A stretch of DNA of 64,000 bases, taken from contig NZ_ONDD01000003.1 of the NCBI RefSeq assembly GCF_900316465.1, positions 132,987-196,986 of the forward strand, written 5' to 3'. The translations under genes and the position numbers were made by a program. The DNA is from an uncultured Fibrobacter sp. (GTDB lineage Bacteria; Fibrobacterota; Fibrobacteria; Fibrobacterales; Fibrobacteraceae). Below the pieces are notes generated by a model that did not search any database, was not told the origin of the DNA, and was given only the letters and a program-made list of their open reading frames with translations. Each line of letters starts with the position of its first letter. Position 1 is the first letter of the stretch. Below, one piece after another: positions 25,243-32,345 of the stretch.

Positions 25243-26048
25243 TAGGTGTGTTCGATTCGGGCTTTGGCGGACTTACCATTCTCAGAAACCTGCAGAAGGC
25301 GCTCCCGCAGTACGACTACCTTTATTTGGGCGATAACGCTCGCGCCCCTTATGGTTCGCGTACGTTCGAAACGATTTTCCGCTATACGCTGCAGGCGGTT
25401 CGCGAATTGTTTAGCCGCGGCTGCCCTTTGGTGATTCTCGCTTGTAATACGGCGTCGGCGAAGGCGCTCCGTAGCATTCAGCAAGATGTTCTGCCGTATG
25501 AATTCCCGGACAAGCGCGTGCTCGGCATTGTGCGACCCACCGCCGAAGAAATCGGCAAGTTCAGTAAGTCGGGGCATATCGGCATTTTCGGGACGGCGGG
25601 TACGGTTTCGTCGGGCAGCTACCTGATAGAAATCAACCATTTCTACCCCGAGCTCAAGGTGACGCAACATGCTTGCCCCATGTGGGTGCCGTTGGTCGAA
25701 TATGGCGAAAGGGAATCCGAAGGCGCCCGATTCTTTGTCAAGAAGGATGTAGACGCCCTGCTCGCCCAAGACCCGGATATCGATACGGTCTTGCTCGCCT
25801 GCACCCATTACCCGCTCCTGGAGGGGGCGATTCGTGCCGCCCTGCCTCCTCATGTGAAGCTCGTGTTCCAGGGAGATATCGTGTCTGAAAAGACCGTGGA
25901 CTACCTGAAACGCCATCCGGAGATGGATGTTCGCCTTACAAAAAATGGAAAAACCAGGTTTTTGACCACCGATACCGCGAAATTCTTCGAAAAAGGGGCA
26001 TCGCTCTTTGGAATGACCGGTTTTTCGGCAGAGTCAGTTACCTTTTAG
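25239..26048 (+). CDS. murI: Glutamate racemase
   Basis: 269 residues from a GTG start at 25239, which overlaps the TGA of the upstream gene by 4 bases. MurI interconverts L- and D-glutamate for peptidoglycan. The family residues are all visible: GVFDSGFGGL (Asp-Ser), YLGDNARAPYG, ILACNTASAKAL (first catalytic Cys), GIFGTAGTVSSGSY and LLACTHYPLL (second catalytic Cys and His). The length matches the family. Confidence 0.95.
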   Translation: MIGVFDSGFGGLTILRNLQKALPQYDYLYLGDNARAPYGSRTFETIFRYTLQAVRELFSRGCPLVILACNTASAKALRSIQQDVLPYEFPDKRVLGIVRPTAEEIGKFSKSGHIGIFGTAGTVSSGSYLIEINHFYPELKVTQHACPMWVPLVEYGERESEGARFFVKKDVDALLAQDPDIDTVLLACTHYPLLEGAIRAALPPHVKLVFQGDIVSEKTVDYLKRHPEMDVRLTKNGKTRFLTTDTAKFFEKGASLFGMTGFSAESVTF

Positions 26049-26085
26049 CTTATAAATTTGTATCTTGCATACTGAAAATAAGCAA

Positions 26086-26159
26086 CGGACTGCCATAAGT
26101 AGTCCGATTGTAAGATTTATATAAAAAGGGGACCCCGGACCAAAAATTCGGGGTTCCCA
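26086..26159 (+). promoter_or_regulatory. Two hairpins in the leader of the following gene
   Basis: CGGACT...AGTCCG (26086-26107) and a 12-bp stem GGGGACCCCGGA/TTCGGGGTTCCC (26128-26158). No T-run follows on the plus strand, so they look like leader structure and not a terminator. Confidence 0.45.
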
Positions 26160-26188
26160 AAGTTTAACCTAACTAGAGTGGATGACAA

Positions 26189-26827
26189 ATGCCTAAAACA
26201 CAGATCAATCTCGAAGGTTGGCAGGATTACCGCGGCAACGCTGCTGGTAGCTTGCTCTACGTCGAAACCAGCCACCAGTCCGAAATGCCGGTCCGCGACC
26301 AGCTCAACGAAAACGGCAAGGGTTTTCTTTATGAACCCAACTATGAAACCAGCACCTATGGTCTGATGAGCTGCTATAACGTGAAGGCGATCAACGCAAT
26401 CCTCAAGGCAAAGAGCCGCTACATTCTGTTCGGCACCCGTTACGAAGGCCTGAGCGATTCCGAACTCCGCAACAAGTACTTGATTATGGGTTACATGCGC
26501 ATCGACAAGATCAAGGACGTGCGTACCCGCCACATCCAGCGCTACATGGCTAATCCGGAACTCCAGGAACCGGAATGCATGCAGATGGAACACAACTGGG
26601 CTGTTTATGGCCCCATGCGCTTTGTCTCTATGAACGATGCCTTCGTGGTGACCGACGAAATCCTCAAGGAATGGGGCTATCGCGGACACGCTAGCCGTCA
26701 GCTCAAGGCCGTGTTCAAGAAGGAACATCTGGAACAGATTCTTTCTTACCTTGATTCCAAGGACGACATGATCGACGAATATATCGCAACGGTCGACGAA
26801 TACAAGGAAGCTCTCGAAGAAGGCTAA
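26189..26827 (+). CDS. Conserved-looking cytoplasmic protein of unknown function
   Basis: 212 residues, no signal peptide or membrane helix. The sequence is well composed, with no low complexity (for example GFLYEPNYETSTYGLMSCYN, RYILFGTRYEGLSDSEL, YMRIDKIKDVRTRHIQRYM), and codon use resembles highly expressed neighbours. I do not recognise a family. It is a single gene with a structured ~80-base leader and a strong bidirectional terminator. Confidence 0.8.
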   Translation: MPKTQINLEGWQDYRGNAAGSLLYVETSHQSEMPVRDQLNENGKGFLYEPNYETSTYGLMSCYNVKAINAILKAKSRYILFGTRYEGLSDSELRNKYLIMGYMRIDKIKDVRTRHIQRYMANPELQEPECMQMEHNWAVYGPMRFVSMNDAFVVTDEILKEWGYRGHASRQLKAVFKKEHLEQILSYLDSKDDMIDEYIATVDEYKEALEEG

Positions 26828-26844
26828 TTGAGTTGCTGAAGCAA

Positions 26845-26877
26845 CAAAAAAAAGCGGGCTAAAGCCCGCTTTTTTTG
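26845..26877. terminator. Bidirectional terminator between convergent genes
   Basis: AAAAAAAGCGGGCT-aa-AGCCCGCTTTTTTT; symmetric, so it can end both the 26189 gene and the GH30 gene. A further 13-bp inverted repeat TGATGTGAGATGA/TCATCTCACATCA (26885-26924) lies on the GH30 side. Confidence 0.9.
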
Positions 26878-26935
26878 TTATGTGTGATGTGAGATGAGCT
26901 GTTTTAGATTTTCATCTCACATCAATCATTTCACA

Positions 26936-29047
26936 TTATTTCTTGATGGCCTTGATGGTCGAGGACTTGGTCTTTACGAGATACATGCCCTGACGGAGGT
27001 CGAGGCGCAGCGTACCGTCGGCGTTCAGAGCCTGGCCTTTGATGCCGCTCCACACGAGGTTGCCATTCAGGTCGAAGATTTTTGCCGGGGCGAAACGGTC
27101 GTTCGCGACAAATTTCGGTGCCTTTGCGATGCCGGTCGAGGTGCAACCCGTAGCCACAATCTTTGCAATGTAGATTCCGGTTGCGTCGCTGTTGAAGTGC
27201 AGGGCGGTAGAGCCGTTGTCGCCTTCTTTTTCAAGATCCACCGTGGTTTCGCTCCAGCTGTTTGCGGCGGCGGTGCGGCCATACTGGTAGTCGACCCAGC
27301 TGCCACCATTTGCGGCACCCACGTTCACGTAGGCGTTGGAAGTGCCCTGGCTGCGCATGGTAATCACCAGTTCGGAGCAGTTTGCCAGTGCGGCGGCGCC
27401 TTCTTCGCTGATGCTCACGAGCTGGCTCTTGTAGCCGCATTCGGCCTGTTCGCAACCGGCGAGCGGTACGCTGACATAACCGGTAATGCCGTCGAGTTCG
27501 CCGGCTTCGTAGGTGACGGCGCCGAGGTCGTCGCTCATGGCCTGCCAGGTAGAAACATCGGAGGTCTTAGAGTAGTCGAGAATGACGACGTCTGGTGCCG
27601 GGACAATGACCGGTTCTGTGTAGTTCGGGTCGGTGGTTTCGTCTTGGCAGGCGGCGACGGTCGAGGCGGCTGCGGTCTTGGTGAACACAAGCGTCGTTAC
27701 CGAACGAGCGGGGAGCATGTAGCAGGTAGCGAGCGTGATGTTCTTGCTCTTGAAGCCGTTTTCCTTGGACTGCACGGCGGTTGCGACGTTCATGCCGCTG
27801 ATAGCCGGAGCGTCAAGCTTGATGGCGGTCTTGCCGGTATTGATGACGACTACGGAAACAGAGTCGCCGGAGGGGCTTGCGAAAGCGACCGTCTTGAGGT
27901 CATTTTCAGTGGTGGAGGCAGAGATGGCCTTCCAGCCCGGATTCACGAACTTGGAATAGTGACGCATGGCGTGGTATTCAGGGCCGATGACGATTTCGTC
28001 TTTCTTGCAGCTGCCCCAGCCTTGGGTGCAAACGCCGATAAGCTGGCCGGTGCCGTTACCCCAGAAGAGTTCCCAAGCGATATAACCGCCGAGCTGGCCG
28101 TCGGTAAAGCCGACCTGCATAATGTGGGCGAGGCCTACCATGTCTTCTTCGCGGGTCTTGTCGAGCATGTTGCAGAATTCGGTCATGATAATCGGCTTGC
28201 CCTTGCCGCCGTATGTGGAGCCGATGGCCTTCATGGACTTGCGGAAGTTTTCGGGAGCGAGGTAGTTGTTGCCGGCGTTGTCGTTGCCATCGCCTGCGTG
28301 ATACAGGTGGTAGGCGTAGCCGTCCAGCTTGCTGTCGTCCAGTTCCTTGGCGTACTTTTCAAAGTTGTCGTAGCCGATGCCGAGCGGTTCCGGTCCGAGA
28401 ATTTTGGTTTGGCCTTTCACGGCGTCATAGACTGCATTCAAAGCTTCTTTGTAGCCGGCCATTTCGCTTGTTTCGGTGGGCTCGAACAGGGTTTCTTCGT
28501 AGTCGGCATTCATGTCCGGTTCGTTCTGAATACTAATGTAGTCCGGCGTGATACCTGCGGCCTTGTAGGCTTCGAGACTCTTTTTCCACCAGTTGGCGAA
28601 ATCTGTGTATGCGTAAGAACCATAGGCGTCGCCACTGACTTTTTTCAGGGAGTTGTCGGCCGAACTTGAACCGTCCTTACCGTTCACGCTGCCGCTCGGC
28701 TTGAGGCTGCCCGGTGCAGACCAGCTAGACATTTCGATCTTGACATGGTCGCCGAGGCGCTGCTTGGCGGCCTGCACGATGGCAATGTCATCTTGGCTTA
28801 CCTTGGCGGTGTCTGCCTGAAGCCAGTTGCCCACGCGCAAAAGGGAAAGGTTGAGGCCGGTAAAGGCGGTGTCAAAAAGAGCTTCCTTGTTTTGGTCGGC
28901 AAGAGCCGTAATCCAGCTCTGGTAATAAACAGAGCCGCCACCGAAACCGACGATTTCTTGCTTGGTTGCGGTTGGGTCGACGGTAATACTTGCTGCAGAA
29001 GCGATTGTGGCTGCAGCGAGGGCTGCAGTAGAAAGTTTTTTCATCAT
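26936..29047 (-). CDS. Exported GH30 glycoside hydrolase with CBM-like domain and T9SS-like C-terminus
   Basis: 703 residues. Signal peptide at 1-20. The catalytic domain (about 20-465) begins with KQEIVGFGGGSVYYQSW, typical of GH30, with acid/base Glu176 in ISIQNEPDM and nucleophile Glu290 in IIMTEFCNM; the beta-side domain RSVTTLVF follows. Features fit the xylanase or glucuronoxylanase type more than lysosomal glucosidase, but the substrate is inferred. A second beta-rich module (about 500-640) looks like a carbohydrate-binding domain. The last ~50 residues (IFDLNGNLVWSGIKG...GMYLVKT) resemble a T9SS type A sorting domain. GGAG lies upstream of the start. The enzyme probably cleaves hemicellulose outside the cell. 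Confidence 0.88.
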   Translation of the reverse strand: MMKKLSTAALAAATIASAASITVDPTATKQEIVGFGGGSVYYQSWITALADQNKEALFDTAFTGLNLSLLRVGNWLQADTAKVSQDDIAIVQAAKQRLGDHVKIEMSSWSAPGSLKPSGSVNGKDGSSSADNSLKKVSGDAYGSYAYTDFANWWKKSLEAYKAAGITPDYISIQNEPDMNADYEETLFEPTETSEMAGYKEALNAVYDAVKGQTKILGPEPLGIGYDNFEKYAKELDDSKLDGYAYHLYHAGDGNDNAGNNYLAPENFRKSMKAIGSTYGGKGKPIIMTEFCNMLDKTREEDMVGLAHIMQVGFTDGQLGGYIAWELFWGNGTGQLIGVCTQGWGSCKKDEIVIGPEYHAMRHYSKFVNPGWKAISASTTENDLKTVAFASPSGDSVSVVVINTGKTAIKLDAPAISGMNVATAVQSKENGFKSKNITLATCYMLPARSVTTLVFTKTAAASTVAACQDETTDPNYTEPVIVPAPDVVILDYSKTSDVSTWQAMSDDLGAVTYEAGELDGITGYVSVPLAGCEQAECGYKSQLVSISEEGAAALANCSELVITMRSQGTSNAYVNVGAANGGSWVDYQYGRTAAANSWSETTVDLEKEGDNGSTALHFNSDATGIYIAKIVATGCTSTGIAKAPKFVANDRFAPAKIFDLNGNLVWSGIKGQALNADGTLRLDLRQGMYLVKTKSSTIKAIKK

Positions 29048-29167
29048 AACACAACTCCAAATTTTGGTTGAAGATAGCTTTATTTTTCGGTTCTGTTTAC
29101 CCTAGAATTGTAAAAAAGAAATCGCAAAAAGTGGCCTGCTTAAGAATGGTTCTATTTTAGGGGTTTA

Positions 29168-29200
29168 TTGTTCCGAATTGTAAGTATTTGGGTATATTTA
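29168..29200 (+). promoter_or_regulatory. Promoter abutting the start codon of the HExxH gene
   Basis: TTG (29168-29170), 22 bases, TATATTTA (29193-29200); the ATG at 29206 is only 5 bases further, predicting a leaderless mRNA. Confidence 0.55.
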
Positions 29201-29205
29201 GAGTG

Positions 29206-29901
29206 ATGGAAAAAGAAAAACAGAAGGCGACGGATACTGTTCCGTTAAATCTTGTGATGGTGAAACATGAAACGCCGTCGTCGTTTCGCCTTGATGAACC
29301 TGGTACATGGCCTGTGGTCGTTCAGTTCTTGCTGTACCCCAAAACTCTCGGCGGTGCACATTTTGTTCCGTTCCGTTTGTTGCTTGTGATTGCGATGATT
29401 TTCTTTACGGTGCAGTTGATGCTGGACGGATATGACGCATGGATTGCGCAGTATTTGCATTGCTTGAATTTGCCGGTGCACGAAACGGGACATTTGGTGT
29501 TTTCGATTTTTGGAAATCGTGTGTTGCATTCGCTAGGCGGTTCGTTGTTCCAGATTATCATGCCGCTTGTATTCTGCTTTGCACTTTGGATTAAACCCCG
29601 CGATATTCTTGGCGCGTCGGTGGCGCTTTGGTGGGCGTTTGAAAACTTTATTGACGTGGCTGTCTATATTGAAGATGCTTTGCCTATGAAACTGATGCTG
29701 ATTAGCGGCGGTACGGGAGCCGAGGCTCCGTATGGTTTTCATGACTGGAATTTTATTCTGTCAGAAATGGGATTGTTGCTCAAGTACGATACGATTACAA
29801 ACGCCGTGTATGCCGCGGGCTATGTAGGAATGTGGCTTTGCGTGCTGTGGGGTGGCTGGAGCCTATTTTACTACTGGTTTTACCAGCGAAATGTTGACTA
29901 G
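29206..29901 (+). CDS. Multi-pass membrane protein with an HExxH metalloprotease motif
   Basis: 231 residues from ATG 29206. About five hydrophobic helices. Residues ~92-110 read LNLPVHETGHLVFSIFG, an HExxH zinc site placed at a membrane helix, followed by VLHSLGGSLFQIIMP, the layout of M50-like intramembrane peptidases. A third metal ligand could be the HD of YGFHDWNF near residue 180, but this is uncertain. A site-2-protease-like function or a non-catalytic metal site are both possible. No ribosome binding site. Its TAG stop shares the palindrome CTAG with the stop of the convergent nth gene. Confidence 0.7.
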   Translation: MEKEKQKATDTVPLNLVMVKHETPSSFRLDEPGTWPVVVQFLLYPKTLGGAHFVPFRLLLVIAMIFFTVQLMLDGYDAWIAQYLHCLNLPVHETGHLVFSIFGNRVLHSLGGSLFQIIMPLVFCFALWIKPRDILGASVALWWAFENFIDVAVYIEDALPMKLMLISGGTGAEAPYGFHDWNFILSEMGLLLKYDTITNAVYAAGYVGMWLCVLWGGWSLFYYWFYQRNVD

Positions 29902-30512
29902 ATTTTGCTGCAGATAGGGCAGTTTTCAGGCTTGTGCCCGAGGGCCTTGCAGTAAGTGCGCCCGAACAAGATAATTTGCAGGTGGCGCTTTTCCCATTCG
30001 TTTTCGGGGAATATTTTCTTGAGGTCTTTTTCGGTTTGTTCGACCGAAGAGCCGTCGGAAAGTCCCCAGCGCTTGGCGAGGCGGTGAATGTGCGTGTCCA
30101 CCGGGAAGGCGGGAATCTTGAACGCATGAATCATCATGACGCTTGCGGTCTTATGGCCGACGCCGGGAAGCGCCTCGAGTTCTTCGAAAGTTTGCGGAAC
30201 GACGCTGTCGTACTTTTCGACAAGGATCTTGGACAGGTTGAAAATGTTCTTGCCCTTGGTGGTCGAAAGGCCGCAGGGCTTGATGATTTCGGTAATCTTC
30301 TCGACGCCGAGTTTCACCATGGCCTTGGGCGTTTTTGCCTTCTTGTAAAGTTCCTTGGTCACCTGGTTTACGCGGAGGTCGGTGCATTGTGCGCTCAAAA
30401 CGACCGCGACCAGGAGTGTGTAAGGATCGGAGTAATCAAGCGGAATCGGCGGGTTCGGAAGCAACTCGTCGAGCGTTTCGCTGATGAACTTGATTTTTTC
30501 TTTTTTATTCAC
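29898..30512 (-). CDS. nth: Endonuclease III (DNA glycosylase/AP lyase)
   Basis: 204 residues from GTG 30512, overlapping the cysE stop by 8 bases; longer starts would be embedded in cysE. It removes oxidised pyrimidines. It shows VLSAQCTD, the helix-hairpin-helix LPGVGHKTASVMM with the catalytic Lys, and VDTHIHRLAKRWG with the catalytic Asp. The C-terminal iron-sulphur loop is atypical: only Cys-x9-Cys-x2-Cys is present and the protein ends at CPICSKI, so the fourth Cys of the usual C-x6-C-x2-C-x5-C is missing. It is the last gene of the five-gene leftward operon. Confidence 0.93.
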   Translation of the reverse strand: MNKKEKIKFISETLDELLPNPPIPLDYSDPYTLLVAVVLSAQCTDLRVNQVTKELYKKAKTPKAMVKLGVEKITEIIKPCGLSTTKGKNIFNLSKILVEKYDSVVPQTFEELEALPGVGHKTASVMMIHAFKIPAFPVDTHIHRLAKRWGLSDGSSVEQTEKDLKKIFPENEWEKRHLQIILFGRTYCKALGHKPENCPICSKI

Positions 30513-31293
30513 AGTCTCGCGTGAAGTCTTGCTGCATGTTGAAGCTGGGCATTTCGTCATCCGGGTGGCCGACTTCGACGGCGGGGACGCCGGCGTAAGT
30601 CGTATGCGGCGGAACATCTGTCACTACCACAGCGCCAGCACCAATCTTGGCACCATCGCCAATGTGAATGTTACCGAGCAACTGAGCATGCGCCCCGAGC
30701 ATCACGCCGTTACCGATTTTCGGGTGACGGTCGCCGGTTTCCTTACCGGTACCACCGAGAGTCACGCCGTGCAAGAAACTCACGTTGTTGCCGACCACGG
30801 CGGTTTCGCCAATCACAATGTTGGTGGCGTGGTCAATCAAGAGACCATGACCGATTTTGGCTGCCGGGTGGAAGTCCATGCCGAACTTGCGGCTCACAAT
30901 GCTCTGGATCATCTTGGCCGGGAAAGAACGGCCTTCAAGCCACAAAGCGTGGGCGGCGCGGTAGGCCTGCAAACCCTGGAATCCCTTGAAGAACAGGAGC
31001 GGTTCCAAGTAGCTGGTGCAAGCGGGGTCGCGAAGGACGGTTGCATGCAAGTCCTTGCAGGCGCAAATTAAAAGTTCGGGGTATCTCAAATAAAGAATGT
31101 CGAACATCTTTTCGAGCTCGGCGCGGTCCATCACTTCGCCGGCGAGCTGACATGACAGCGTAACCGAAAGCATCGCGGCAAAGTCCTTACAATTCAGGAC
31201 TTGCTCGGTGAGCATGAGTACCGAAAGCGGTTCGTCGTGAACCAACTTTTCGGCTTCTTTTCGGATCGCTTGTTCTATCTCTTCGATGTTCAT
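30505..31293 (-). CDS. cysE: Serine O-acetyltransferase
   Basis: 262 residues. It makes O-acetylserine for cysteine synthesis. The N-terminal helical domain (about 1-135) is followed by left-handed beta-helix hexapeptide repeats: GMDFHPAAKIGHGLLIDHATNIVIGE, the catalytic FLHGVTLGGTG, and IGDGAKIGAGAVVVTDVPPHTTYAGVPA. Length and motif order are standard. It overlaps the upstream gene by 4 bases and nth by 8, so translation is coupled. Confidence 0.95.
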   Translation of the reverse strand: MNIEEIEQAIRKEAEKLVHDEPLSVLMLTEQVLNCKDFAAMLSVTLSCQLAGEVMDRAELEKMFDILYLRYPELLICACKDLHATVLRDPACTSYLEPLLFFKGFQGLQAYRAAHALWLEGRSFPAKMIQSIVSRKFGMDFHPAAKIGHGLLIDHATNIVIGETAVVGNNVSFLHGVTLGGTGKETGDRHPKIGNGVMLGAHAQLLGNIHIGDGAKIGAGAVVVTDVPPHTTYAGVPAVEVGHPDDEMPSFNMQQDFTRDCE

Positions 31294-31796
31294 TTCTTGG
31301 CCTTGTCCTTAGCTTCGCCTTCGTCTTCGTCTAGGGTTGGAATAACCTTGTTTTCGCGGCACAGATTTTCTTCGCGGATTTTGAAGGTGAAGTCTACGAG
31401 GTTGTTTTCAAACATTTTCTGGTATGGTTTTTTCTTCTGCACGCTTTCAAGTGCGCAGGTACAATAGTTGATTCGCTGGATGAGCGACTTTTCGCTACTG
31501 GGTGTGCCCTTGCCAAAAACGCATTCGTGCATGATTGCATATTCCATGGCTCGGTCATAGCGGAACTTGCACTTGTTCGGCATGTCGGGTTGGGCAGCCA
31601 CGCGTTCGATAATGCCTTCGTTCGGAATGCTCGTGAATACACTACAGGTGATGATGCCTGCGATAAAGAATAGCAGGCACACGCCCAGGTTAATCAAGAA
31701 TCGCTTGCCGCGGCCAATCTTGTTGTAGCTGCGTTCTACCGCTTCGAAAGCTTGGGTGGCATGGAGTCGGACGTCATCTAAATCGTTGTTTGCCAT
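31290..31796 (-). CDS. Single-pass membrane protein of unknown function
   Basis: 168 residues with one transmembrane helix (about 34-55, INLGVCLLFFIAGIITCSVF). The N-terminal 33 residues are probably cytoplasmic, and the C-terminal domain has five Cys residues (KCKF, HECVF, NYCTCAL, NLCREN) and a charged tail. No family recognised. It is inside a tight operon: directly adjacent to hpt (stop and start touch) and overlapping cysE by 4 bases. Confidence 0.75.
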   Translation of the reverse strand: MANNDLDDVRLHATQAFEAVERSYNKIGRGKRFLINLGVCLLFFIAGIITCSVFTSIPNEGIIERVAAQPDMPNKCKFRYDRAMEYAIMHECVFGKGTPSSEKSLIQRINYCTCALESVQKKKPYQKMFENNLVDFTFKIREENLCRENKVIPTLDEDEGEAKDKAKK

Positions 31797-32342
31797 TTAG
31801 TTGGTCTCCTGTAGTGTCCAGATGTCCGGTAGGAATCGGTAATCGTTTGCGTAGTCGAGCCCGTAACCTACCACGAATTCGTTTGATATTTCAAAACCTA
31901 CAAAATCTGCCGTGATGTCTACTTCGCGACGCTCCTGTTTGTTCAGTAAAACGCAGGTGCGGACCTCTTGGGCGCCGGCATCCCGGAGCATTTCGCAGAG
32001 CCCGAGCAGGGTAGTTCCCGTGTCGGCGATGTCGTCGACCATCAGGATTTTCTTGCCCTTGATGTCGATTTTTTCAAGTCCGCGCACCTGGAGTTTGCCG
32101 CTAGATTCCGTAGAATCACCGTAGCTAGAAGCCTTGATAAAGGCAATCTTTTTCTGGGTCGCTTTGGCGCCTTCGGCTTTGGCAAGTTCTCGAGTCAAGT
32201 CGGCAGTAAACATGTAGGCACCGGTGAGTGCCGAAATCAGGATGTCGTAATCGTAGACGGCGACGATTTCGCGGGCAAGTGTGGTTACTCGTTCGCAAAT
32301 TTCGTTTGCGCTAATCAGCGGTTTTTCAGACATCCTGTACAT
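31797..32342 (-). CDS. hpt: Hypoxanthine phosphoribosyltransferase
   Basis: 181 residues. It converts hypoxanthine or guanine plus PRPP to IMP or GMP. The PRPP-binding motif is ILMVDDIADTGTTL (about 99-112), the active-site loop region AFIKASSYGDST is present, and the C-terminal VGYGLDYANDYRFLPDI binds the purine. The start at 32342 has GAGG 8 bases upstream; the later ATG (MSEKP) has none. It starts 3 bases after the GH57 gene. Confidence 0.94.
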   Translation of the reverse strand: MYRMSEKPLISANEICERVTTLAREIVAVYDYDILISALTGAYMFTADLTRELAKAEGAKATQKKIAFIKASSYGDSTESSGKLQVRGLEKIDIKGKKILMVDDIADTGTTLLGLCEMLRDAGAQEVRTCVLLNKQERREVDITADFVGFEISNEFVVGYGLDYANDYRFLPDIWTLQETN

Positions 32343-32345
32343 GCT

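Noticed and set aside
26128..26158. Terminator of murI
   Set aside because: No T-run follows the stem on the plus strand; only the minus strand has one, where no gene ends.
26894..28669. 591-codon plus-strand frame opposite the GH30 gene
   Set aside because: Val/Gly/Phe-rich composition without any motif; the GH30 catalytic residues are on the minus strand.
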